Below are positions 51,513 through 58,261 of a DNA stretch of 64,000 nt, piece by piece. How positions within the stretch are numbered: position 1 is the stretch's first letter; each line of letters opens with the position of its first letter. Source of the stretch: an uncultured Lachnospiraceae bacterium (GTDB lineage: Bacteria > Bacillota > Clostridia > Lachnospirales > Lachnospiraceae); contig CALWLY010000003.1 of assembly GCA_944381635.1 (NCBI GenBank), positions 1 through 64,000 on the forward strand. Reading direction: 5' to 3'. Below the pieces are notes generated by a model, which saw only the letters and a list, made by a program, of their open reading frames with translations, ran no database searches and was not told the origin of the DNA. The translations under genes were made by a program, and so were the position numbers.

Positions 51513-52346
51513 ATGGAAAACAACAGGAAAACAGCTATGGAAATATCTATGCACAAACAGGATAAATTACGACAGGTGCGTCTGATCGTGACGGATCTGG
51601 ATGATACGGTTTTAAACAGCAGAAAAGAGATTGGAGAGAAGACACGAAAAGCCTTTGCCGCCTGCAGAGAAGCGGGATTTCATCTGGCGGTGGCCACAGC
51701 CAGACATCCCAAATGGCTGGGAGAGTACCGGGAGGCTTTAGGAATTGATTATGAGGTGACGACGGACGGCACCTATGTGCTCCAAAGCCCCGGCAAGGAA
51801 GAAAATTTCTCTTTTGCGCCGGAAAAGGACAGGGTGGTACACTGCTGCGGATTTTCCCGGGAGGAAGCGATAAGTCTGGTGGCATGCCTAAGAAGAAAAA
51901 AGGGATGCGGGCTCATTCGTACCGTATGGCAGGAGGATGTTTTTTCAGATGAAACGCCGGAACAGATTCAAAGCCATTCAGGGGTGCTGTTAAAACTGGT
52001 GGCGGTGCTTCCGGATGAAGATACGGCAAGAGAAACAGCAGAAGAGGCGGGATGCAAATACATTCACTATCGGGGAGAGGACCGCTACAGTTTCATCAAA
52101 AAAGAGGCCGGAAAAAAGCAGGGACTGATTCAATTAGCGCAGGAGCTGGCCATCGGTCTGGAAAATATCATGGTGTTCGGAGATGATTACAACGATTTGG
52201 AAATGATACAAAGCTGCGGAGTAGGAATAGCCGTGGAAAACGCCAAAGCCCAGGTGAAAGCTGCTGCAGATTTCGTGGTGAAAAACTGCGAGCAGGAAGG
52301 CGTGGCGGAATTTCTCTTCCACTTTCTGGATATGTGCGCCAGATAA
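51513..52346 (+). CDS. Cof-type HAD family hydrolase
   Basis: Cof-type HAD phosphatases remove phosphate from sugar phosphates, flavin nucleotides or similar small molecules. The 277-residue protein has motif I VTDLDDTVLN near residue 31, the lysine of motif III in KKEAGKKQG near 195, and motif IV GDDYNDLEMI near 227; a C2B cap domain lies between. ATG 51513 with GAGAGGA is favoured over upstream ATGs at 51456 and 51465. It is divergent from the alcohol dehydrogenase gene and ends shortly before the glycine riboswitch promoter. Confidence 0.92.
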   Translation: MENNRKTAMEISMHKQDKLRQVRLIVTDLDDTVLNSRKEIGEKTRKAFAACREAGFHLAVATARHPKWLGEYREALGIDYEVTTDGTYVLQSPGKEENFSFAPEKDRVVHCCGFSREEAISLVACLRRKKGCGLIRTVWQEDVFSDETPEQIQSHSGVLLKLVAVLPDEDTARETAEEAGCKYIHYRGEDRYSFIKKEAGKKQGLIQLAQELAIGLENIMVFGDDYNDLEMIQSCGVGIAVENAKAQVKAAADFVVKNCEQEGVAEFLFHFLDMCAR

Positions 52347-52363
52347 AAACACATAATTTCCTG

Positions 52364-52392
52364 TTGCAAACATAAAAAGAGTATGCTATATT
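52364..52392 (+). promoter_or_regulatory. Promoter of the riboswitch-controlled symporter transcript
   Basis: TTGCAA (52364-52369) and TATATT (52387-52392) are 17 bases apart, with a TG one base before the -10 (extended -10). Transcription should begin near 52399, right at the aptamer. Confidence 0.7.
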
Positions 52393-52398
52393 GAAAAA

Positions 52399-52520
52399 GC
52401 GCGGCGAAAGCCGGCAACTCTGGAGAGTCTCCATAGGGAGCGCCGAAGGTGTAATGTATCCTGCGATAAGGATGCAGATCTCTCAGGCAAAAGGACAGGG
52501 CATACATAGCAGCGGCATAC
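52399..52520 (+). promoter_or_regulatory. Glycine riboswitch, single aptamer
   Basis: Conserved glycine-aptamer elements appear in order: CTGGAGAG (near 52420), GCGCCGAAGG (near 52440), and TCTCAGGCAAAAGGACAG (near 52480-52498). Only one aptamer is present; the usual second one is missing and the following 60 bases may form the short ghost-aptamer stem seen in singlets. The downstream terminator and symporter gene make this a likely glycine-controlled switch for amino acid transport or catabolism. Confidence 0.88.
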
Positions 52521-52576
52521 ATCTTTTTTCAGGTTTGCCGGTGCGAAACCATGATGCATATGTTCTACTCTTTGGA

Positions 52577-52608
52577 GGGCTGATGAAAAGAATCCATCAG
52601 CTCTTTTT
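52577..52608 (+). terminator. Riboswitch expression-platform terminator
   Basis: GGGCTGATG (52577-52585) pairs with CATCAGCTC (52595-52603) and is followed by five T. It lies between the aptamer and the symporter gene, as expected for a transcription-terminating switch. Confidence 0.8.
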
Positions 52609-52684
52609 CTGTGCCGGGAAACTTTATTTTCCGTCATAGATAAAACCAATATTGCTTAAAATTTGCAAAAGGAGTATGAATGAG

Positions 52685-54052
52685 ATGGAAGTATTATTGA
52701 ACTGGGTGAATGAAACCAACGACTTACTTTGGAACACGGTATTGTTACTTATGCTGTGCGGTACAGGTATCTTTTATACCATAAAACTGCGCTTTATTCA
52801 GGTGAGAAAGTTCGGCGAAGCGTGCCGGACTGTATTCGGGCATTTCAGCCTGAAAGGGAAACAGGGAGAAAAAGGGGAAATGACCCCGTTTCAGTCTATC
52901 GCTACTGCCATAGCGGCTCAGGTGGGAACCGGAAATCTGGCAGGAGCGGCTACGGCGCTGATCGGCGGCGGACCGGGAGCTATTTTCTGGATGTGGGTTT
53001 CCGCTTTTTTCGGAATGGCAACCATTTATGCGGAAGCTACTTTGGCTCAGGAATATAAAACAGTGGACGAAGGGGAAGTGACCGGAGGACCTATTTACTA
53101 TATTCAGGCAGCGTTTAAGGGAAAAGCAGGGAAAATACTGGCAGCAGTCTTCGCGCTGTTTCTGATACTGGCTTTGGGATTTATGGGAAATATGGTGCAG
53201 TCCAATTCCATCGGAACGGCCTGGGGAGAGGTTTTTGCTTCCAGGGGAATTGACGTGCCCCAGATTGCCATCGGCGTTATCGTAGCTGCTGCGGCAGGAT
53301 TTGTATTTCTGGGAGGAACCAAAAGACTTGCCGCTGTTGTGGAAAAAATCGTGCCCCTTATGGCAGGCATTTATATTGTAGGAAGTCTTTTGCTGATCTG
53401 TCTGAACATTACCCAGGTACCGGAAGCGCTGCGGCAGATTCTGGTGGGAGCTTTTAACCCGCAGGCAATCCTTGGCGGAGCCGCAGGTGTTACTGTTCGG
53501 GAGGCCATCCGCTACGGCGTGGCCAGAGGTCTGTTTTCCAATGAGGCCGGTATGGGTTCCACACCTCACGCTCACGCAAGGGCAGCGGTAAAAAATCCTC
53601 ATGAGCAGGGATTGGCGGCTATGGTCAGCGTGTTTGTGGATACCTTTATTATTCTGAATCTGACGGTGTTTTCCATTATGACATCCGGCGCGCTTTCAAG
53701 CGGAAAAGACGGCACAGCTCTGACACAGGTGGCTTTCGTGTCACAGTTTGGAGGAGCAGGAGATATTTTTGTTGCGGTATGTCTTTTCTTCTTCGCCTTT
53801 TCCACGATCATAGGATGGCATTTCTTCGGTTCTATCAATGTAAAATATCTGTTTGGAAAACGAGGCGTAAAAATTTATTCCCTGATTGTGCTGATCTTTA
53901 TTGTAGCAGGTTCCGTGATGAAGGTAGAACTGGTATGGTCTTTGGCGGACTTCTTTAACGGCCTGATGGTAATCCCCAACGCGCTGGCGTTGTGGGCGCT
54001 CTCCGGCGTGGTAGGGAAAATTTACCGCAAGTATGGAAAATCAAAGCATTGA
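52685..54052 (+). CDS. Alanine/glycine:cation symporter (AGCS family)
   Basis: AGCS transporters import alanine or glycine with sodium or protons. The 455-residue protein has about eleven helices and the family signatures TPFQSIATAIAAQVGTGNLAG (in part AIAAQVGTGN) near residue 75, ATIYAEATLAQEYK near 115 and RGLFSNEAGMGSTPHAHA near 285. ATG 52685 lies ten bases after GGAG; ATG 52676 is too close to it. The glycine riboswitch upstream indicates glycine as a main substrate or signal; high glycine probably raises expression, as in other such singlet switches. Confidence 0.94.
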   Translation: MEVLLNWVNETNDLLWNTVLLLMLCGTGIFYTIKLRFIQVRKFGEACRTVFGHFSLKGKQGEKGEMTPFQSIATAIAAQVGTGNLAGAATALIGGGPGAIFWMWVSAFFGMATIYAEATLAQEYKTVDEGEVTGGPIYYIQAAFKGKAGKILAAVFALFLILALGFMGNMVQSNSIGTAWGEVFASRGIDVPQIAIGVIVAAAAGFVFLGGTKRLAAVVEKIVPLMAGIYIVGSLLLICLNITQVPEALRQILVGAFNPQAILGGAAGVTVREAIRYGVARGLFSNEAGMGSTPHAHARAAVKNPHEQGLAAMVSVFVDTFIILNLTVFSIMTSGALSSGKDGTALTQVAFVSQFGGAGDIFVAVCLFFFAFSTIIGWHFFGSINVKYLFGKRGVKIYSLIVLIFIVAGSVMKVELVWSLADFFNGLMVIPNALALWALSGVVGKIYRKYGKSKH

Positions 54053-54137
54053 AAGAGTTAAAAAAATAAAAAGACCGGTGGCGATTTTTCCGCGAAAGGA
54101 TTATAATATTCCTAAATGAAAAAAGGAGGGGAAGGGT

Positions 54138-55097
54138 ATGAAAGATTTTGAATTATTACCCGCCAAAGGACAGTTTTATAAAGCAAATATGCACTGTCAC
54201 ACCGTGATTTCTGACGGTACGCTTACACCGGAGGAGATAAAGATAGTCTATCAGCAGCAAGGGTATTCCATCGTGGCTTATACAGACCACAGAACATACG
54301 GCTGGCATCCGGAATTAAACGATGAAAATTTCCTGGCGCTGGCAGCTTTTGAGGGAGATTTAAACCAGCCGGAGGAGAGAGAAATCGGCTGGCAGAATAC
54401 AAAAACTTATCACATCAATTTTTATGATACAGATCCGCAGACAGGACAGGATTGGAAAAAAGAACTGGGAGAGATTCCGGCAGACTATCACGATACCAAG
54501 TCTATCAACGCTTTTGTGGCACAGATGAAGGAAAAGGGCTTTTTGGCCTGCTACAACCATCCCTACTGGTCTTTGCAGGACTATGACGATTACAAAGATT
54601 TAAAGGGATTCTGGGGCATGGAGATTTACAATCACGGATGTGAACACGACGGCCTTTACGGCTTTCATCCCCAGGCATACGACGAGATGCTTCGCACCGG
54701 TCAGAGACTGTTTGCGCTTGCTACCGACGATAATCACAACAGAGAGCCCTTCACAAGCCCCCTGTGCGATTCTTTCGGAGGCTTTGTGATGATAAAGGCG
54801 GAAGAACTTACTTATCCGGCGGTGATCCATGCCCTGCAGGAAGGAAATTTTTACTATTCCATGGGACCGGAAATCAAAGAAGCTTATGTGAAAGACGGAA
54901 AACTGGTGGTTAAGACTTCTCCGGTGGAAAAAATTTTCGTGATCCAGCAGGGAAGAGACTGCTATAAAAAGGCAGTGCATCCCGGAGAGACGCTGACTGA
55001 AGCAGAGTTTCCTCTTACCGGAAACGAAGGCTATATCCGCATCCAGGTAAAAGACGGCAGAGGCCTGTTTGCAGGTACCAATGCGTACTGGGTGTAA
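54138..55097 (+). CDS. PHP domain metal-dependent phosphoesterase
   Basis: The 319-residue protein begins with the PHP metal site NMHCHTVISDGTLTPEE near residue 17 and has YTDH near 50, YNHPYWS near 140 and DDNHNRE near 198, so the main metal-binding motifs of the PHP fold are present. Family members hydrolyse phosphate esters such as nucleotides or histidinol phosphate; this one is not close to HisK or DNA polymerase forms that I can recognise. AAAGGAGG precedes ATG. It is 86 bases after the symporter gene with no clear terminator between. Confidence 0.85.
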   Translation: MKDFELLPAKGQFYKANMHCHTVISDGTLTPEEIKIVYQQQGYSIVAYTDHRTYGWHPELNDENFLALAAFEGDLNQPEEREIGWQNTKTYHINFYDTDPQTGQDWKKELGEIPADYHDTKSINAFVAQMKEKGFLACYNHPYWSLQDYDDYKDLKGFWGMEIYNHGCEHDGLYGFHPQAYDEMLRTGQRLFALATDDNHNREPFTSPLCDSFGGFVMIKAEELTYPAVIHALQEGNFYYSMGPEIKEAYVKDGKLVVKTSPVEKIFVIQQGRDCYKKAVHPGETLTEAEFPLTGNEGYIRIQVKDGRGLFAGTNAYWV

Positions 55098-55126
55098 AGA
55101 AATACGAGGAAATGGAAGCAGAGAGG

Positions 55127-55170
55127 GTGCTGTCAAATTCGAGATTTTTCGGACTTGACAGCACTTTTCT
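55127..55170 (+). terminator. Terminator after the PHP gene
   Basis: GTGCTGTCAA (55127-55136) pairs with TTGACAGCAC (55155-55164), followed by TTTTCT. It separates the metabolic genes from the AT-rich lantibiotic region. Confidence 0.8.
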
Positions 55171-55190
55171 TGCTTATGAATTACAAAATA

Positions 55191-55250
55191 AGGACAAAAT
55201 TTGATAAAACAGGGACAAACTGTAAAGAAATGACGGAAAAAAGGTATAAT
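55191..55250 (+). promoter_or_regulatory. Candidate LytTR-controlled promoter of the lantibiotic regulatory operon
   Basis: GGACAAA occurs at 55192-55198 and again at 55213-55219, exactly 21 bases apart (two helical turns), each preceded by A or G and followed by an A/C-T. The second copy ends next to a poor -35 (TGTAAA, 55221-55226) with a perfect TATAAT at 55245-55250. Tandem repeats at this spacing upstream of a weak -35 are the usual arrangement for LytTR response regulators such as AgrA or ComE, and such a regulator is encoded downstream. Binding is inferred. Confidence 0.55.
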
Positions 55251-55293
55251 ACGAAATATAATAGTGCTGAGAGGAGGTGCGGAAAGAAAACAG

Positions 55294-55869
55294 GTGCAGG
55301 AGGAGATTATCAGTTCTGAAGAGATAAAGGCTATGATGCTGGTGCTGGCGTCTCTTTGTCGTCAGGGGGAAAACATACAGGAAATATTAAGGCACAGTGT
55401 AGAATATTTGGAGCATTTTTATAATCAAACAGGTGAGGAACAATATTTAAAACTGGCAAAATTGGAAATTCTTGCTTTTCTTGGCATGGGATTTGAATTA
55501 CCGATAGATAAAAATCTGAATTTTGTGTTACAATCAGGGGAGATAGAGGAATATATATTCAGATACAAAATCGGGAAAAGGGTAAAAATGAACAAAACCC
55601 AGATAAGAGCCATGTTCGGCAAGTGGAAAGCGTCCGCGCTGACTCCCATGACGATTGAACAGACTGTGCAGGACGTGCTGGAAAAAGCATCGGCGAAACA
55701 GCCTGGAATTTTTACTTACACTTACCGGAGAAAGGATTTTGTGGAGAAGAGCCGGATAAGGGAAGAAAGATATGAACTGATTGTCACACAGGACGGGAGT
55801 TATTTTTGGGATTTGAACCGGTTTCGTTTTTATATTCTGGAAACAAATCAGAATTATGATTCGGTATGA
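55294..55869 (+). CDS. Unknown protein opening the lantibiotic regulatory operon
   Basis: I do not recognise this protein of about 191 residues. The first 90 residues are helical (EIKAMMLVLASLC and following), the second half is mixed and basic, with MNKTQIRAMFGKWKAS and a C-terminal ERYELIVTQDGSYFWDLNRFRFYI segment that looks like a beta-rich ending. No signal peptide or membrane segment is present. The start is uncertain: GTG 55264 precedes the only strong AGGAGG (55272-55277), GTG 55294 lies 16 bases after it, and ATG 55333 or 55336 have weaker sites. It is 37 bases upstream of the response regulator gene and probably co-transcribed. Confidence 0.6.
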   Translation: MQEEIISSEEIKAMMLVLASLCRQGENIQEILRHSVEYLEHFYNQTGEEQYLKLAKLEILAFLGMGFELPIDKNLNFVLQSGEIEEYIFRYKIGKRVKMNKTQIRAMFGKWKASALTPMTIEQTVQDVLEKASAKQPGIFTYTYRRKDFVEKSRIREERYELIVTQDGSYFWDLNRFRFYILETNQNYDSV

Positions 55870-55906
55870 TCTGTTTTTTGTCAGATGATGCCGGGGAGGA
55901 AAACAG

Positions 55907-56623
55907 ATGATAAGAATTGCCGTTTTGGATGACAGAGAAGAGGAAGCAAAGCGCCTGGAACAGATTATACATACTTATTTTGCAGACAAAAAAACGGATT
56001 ATGAAACAAAGATTTTTGTAAAAGGCGATTTACTCCTGATGGATCTGGAGGAAAAGAAATACTTTGATATTTTTTTTCTGGATATGGAGATGCCGGACCA
56101 ATCGGGTCTTGATATGGCCAGACAGATTCGGGACTATTACATGGAGCCTTTCATTGTCTATGTTACCAATCACACGGAATATGCACCGGCTGCGTTTGAG
56201 GTAAATGCATTTCGGTATATTCCCAAAATTATGCTGGAGGAAAAACTTCCGGAAGCTTTGGATGCACTGCTTCCTCAAATTGCTTTGCTGGATAAAAGAA
56301 GCTACATGGCAGTTACCACGGAGGGCATTGAAAAAATTTTGCTTCGTAATATTTTTTATATTACAAAAGAAGGAAAATATATCCGGATTTTTCACAGAAA
56401 CGGGGAGAGCAGGGTAAGAAAAAGCTTGCAGGATATTATGCAGGAACTGAATTCTCAGGAGTTTTTTTATATTGACAAAGGATGTATTGTCAATATCGCT
56501 CACATCCTGTCCAGTAAAAAAGGAGAGGTGCTCATGCGAAACCATAGAACGCTTCCTATAAGTCGTCCAAGGTATCACGAAGTGAGGGACAGGATTATGG
56601 AATACTGGAAGGAGAATTCGTGA
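55907..56623 (+). CDS. LytTR family response regulator
   Basis: The 238-residue protein has a receiver domain (about 1-120) with acidic residues Asp8 and Asp9, phosphoacceptor Asp59 in FFLDMEMPDQSG and Lys in RYIPK, followed by a LytTR DNA-binding domain (about 135-235) with EKILLRNIFYITKEGKYI (in part) and FFYIDKGCIVNI. Regulators of this type (AgrA, ComE, BlpR) control peptide production and quorum sensing. GGGGAGGA precedes ATG. Its stop overlaps the kinase start, and the lantibiotic precursor lies behind the kinase, so it most likely controls lantibiotic synthesis. Confidence 0.93.
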   Translation: MIRIAVLDDREEEAKRLEQIIHTYFADKKTDYETKIFVKGDLLLMDLEEKKYFDIFFLDMEMPDQSGLDMARQIRDYYMEPFIVYVTNHTEYAPAAFEVNAFRYIPKIMLEEKLPEALDALLPQIALLDKRSYMAVTTEGIEKILLRNIFYITKEGKYIRIFHRNGESRVRKSLQDIMQELNSQEFFYIDKGCIVNIAHILSSKKGEVLMRNHRTLPISRPRYHEVRDRIMEYWKENS

Positions 56624-57864
56624 TGTTTTATGTTTTGACGGCAGTGGAGGTGTTTTTACAGCTTTATCTGGAAATAAGCCTGTTTCTGCAGATAGAGGGA
56701 GGATGCAGAGATGGGAAAAAGTGGAGAAGATGGCTTGGAATTTTGCTTTTGGGTGTAATGGCGTTTTTGGCTTTTTATAATAATTTGGGTTGTGTAGTAT
56801 CTAATTTAGCTATCTTAGTATCTTTTGGCTTATTAGGTATATGGCTGAAACTTTGGACAGATAAAAAGCTTGTGCTAATACTTGCGTGGAGCTTTTTTGC
56901 CGAATGTCTTTTATTATTTTTAAAAATGTCTGTAGTTATTATTTTGGGTATATATAGAAAAGGAAGCCTAGGGGATATTAATAATAATCCGGATTGGAGA
57001 GGCAGCTTTTTAAAAATTGTTATGCTCATGTGTTTGCTTTTCATATGTCAGAAATTTAAAGAAATTATCAAGGGGGTATTTAGAGACTTTCTAAAAAGAA
57101 AAAAACTTACATTGTTCATAGTTGGGGGTGTGGAGTGGATATTTGCAACTTATCTTATGATAATTTCTGAAAACTCATTTTATTCTTGGGCCTTTGTGAT
57201 GAATTTGCTTATGATGACTGTTCTTGTTTTTGGATTACTTATTTTGGGGTTAAGTATACAATATATATCTATAAGTAAAGAAAAGAAAATGTATCTTTCT
57301 AGAGAAAAGTTATTGAAGGCGGATTATAAATTACTAAAACAGGAGTATGAGAAAAATAGTAAAATCATGCATGATCGTAAATATGAGCTTTCTTATCTAC
57401 AGCAATGTCTTATAAAGGAAGAGAATGAGAAGGCTCTTTCCTACCTAGAAGAATGTAAGGAAAAGGAACACCATAAATGGAAAATGGAGGTTTGGACAGG
57501 ATACGGTACTATTGATTTTCTCATCAACATGGGAAGAGAAAGAGCAAATGAAAAAAATATACTATTTCAGGTTAATATTGATGCTAATGGAATTCCAATT
57601 GAGGAATACGATTTTTTTGCGATTATAGGAAACCTTCTTGATAATGCTTTAGAAGCGGCGGAAAAATGTGAGAAAGGAAAGCGTTATATCAGCTTAGAGA
57701 TGCGTACTATGAACCGAATGTTTATGATGACTTTAAAAAATAGTTACGCCGTGGAGCCCATACAAAAAAGAGAAAAATTCATATCATCCAAAGAAGGTAA
57801 TGGAGAACATGGATGGGGAATCGAAAATGTGAAGTCGATAGTAAAAAAAAAGAAGGATATCTGA
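56623..57864 (+). CDS. AgrC-like sensor histidine kinase, C-terminus cut by a frameshift in an A9 run
   Basis: The 413-residue protein has about six membrane helices (about 1-215), a coiled linker, the phosphoacceptor His250 in IMHDRKYEL, and a GHKL ATPase domain with the N box GNLLDNALEAAE (Asn337) and GWGIENVKSIV. The reading frame ends early at 57862 because of A9 at 57843-57851. In the -1 frame the text continues EGYLKLEYSNYSFIAYVIFGV to a stop at 57915-57917, the normal last strands of such kinases. Either the run lost one A (or was misread), or the slippery A AAA AAG gives both forms. ATG 56623 overlaps the regulator stop. Base composition is clearly richer in A and T than regions 1-3. 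Confidence 0.88.
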   Translation: MFYVLTAVEVFLQLYLEISLFLQIEGGCRDGKKWRRWLGILLLGVMAFLAFYNNLGCVVSNLAILVSFGLLGIWLKLWTDKKLVLILAWSFFAECLLLFLKMSVVIILGIYRKGSLGDINNNPDWRGSFLKIVMLMCLLFICQKFKEIIKGVFRDFLKRKKLTLFIVGGVEWIFATYLMIISENSFYSWAFVMNLLMMTVLVFGLLILGLSIQYISISKEKKMYLSREKLLKADYKLLKQEYEKNSKIMHDRKYELSYLQQCLIKEENEKALSYLEECKEKEHHKWKMEVWTGYGTIDFLINMGRERANEKNILFQVNIDANGIPIEEYDFFAIIGNLLDNALEAAEKCEKGKRYISLEMRTMNRMFMMTLKNSYAVEPIQKREKFISSKEGNGEHGWGIENVKSIVKKKKDI

Positions 57865-57933
57865 AACTGGAATATAGTAACTATAGTTTTATAGCTTATG
57901 TGATATTTGGAGTATAAATTAGGAGGAAGAAAT

Positions 57934-58074
57934 ATGGAAGAATGGAAAAATTGTGCAGGAGACATTACGAAAGAACTACAGGAGGCTGAAAAATTAATGG
58001 AAGACAATGTGGGTGAACAGAGGTTCTCTATTACGGTGGACTGCAGTGAAATATATACACTGATTTGTTGCTAA
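57934..58074 (+). CDS. lanA: Class II lantibiotic precursor peptide (LanA)
   Basis: A 46-codon gene with AGGAGG seven bases upstream encodes a peptide with an acidic helical leader (MEEWKNCAGDITKELQEAEK and on to about residue 27) and a short Ser/Thr/Cys-rich end, FSITVDCSEIYTLICC. The segment S32-x-T34-x-D36-C37 matches the T/S-x-T/S-x-E/D-C ring shared by lacticin 481, salivaricin A and mersacidin, which binds lipid II; the terminal CC also fits the lacticin 481 group. Dehydratable residues are Ser32, Thr34, Ser38 and Thr42; cysteines are 37, 45 and 46. The leader lacks the normal GG or GA site, having VGEQR instead. It is immediately followed by lanM. Confidence 0.88.
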   Translation: MEEWKNCAGDITKELQEAEKLMEDNVGEQRFSITVDCSEIYTLICC

Positions 58075-58109
58075 TTTTGTTCGTGAGAAAAAGAAGTATA
58101 GCAAAAAAT

Positions 58110-58141
58110 AATGCTCAAGCTTGTTTTAATAAGTTGGCATT
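58110..58141 (+). other. Hairpin between lanA and lanM
   Basis: AATGC-CAA-CTT pairs with AAG-TTG-GCATT (11 bp, two single-base bulges, 8-base loop). No T run follows, so it is not a classic terminator; it may protect or cleave the transcript so that precursor RNA exceeds lanM RNA. GCTCA (58113-58117) can alternatively pair with TGAGC at 58151-58155. Confidence 0.5.
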
Positions 58142-58261
58142 ATTAAAAAATGAGCTTACTAATTTTTCTTTACTTTTTTATAGGCAAGAAGTGATATGTT
58201 AATTGTAAATTTATTAGGCAAATTTATTGAAAATTAAGAGCATAATACGAGAACAATATAA

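Noticed and set aside
58111-58200. A second lanthipeptide precursor between lanA and lanM
   Set aside because: Only frames of 11 and 14 codons occur, with no ribosome binding site and no cysteine.
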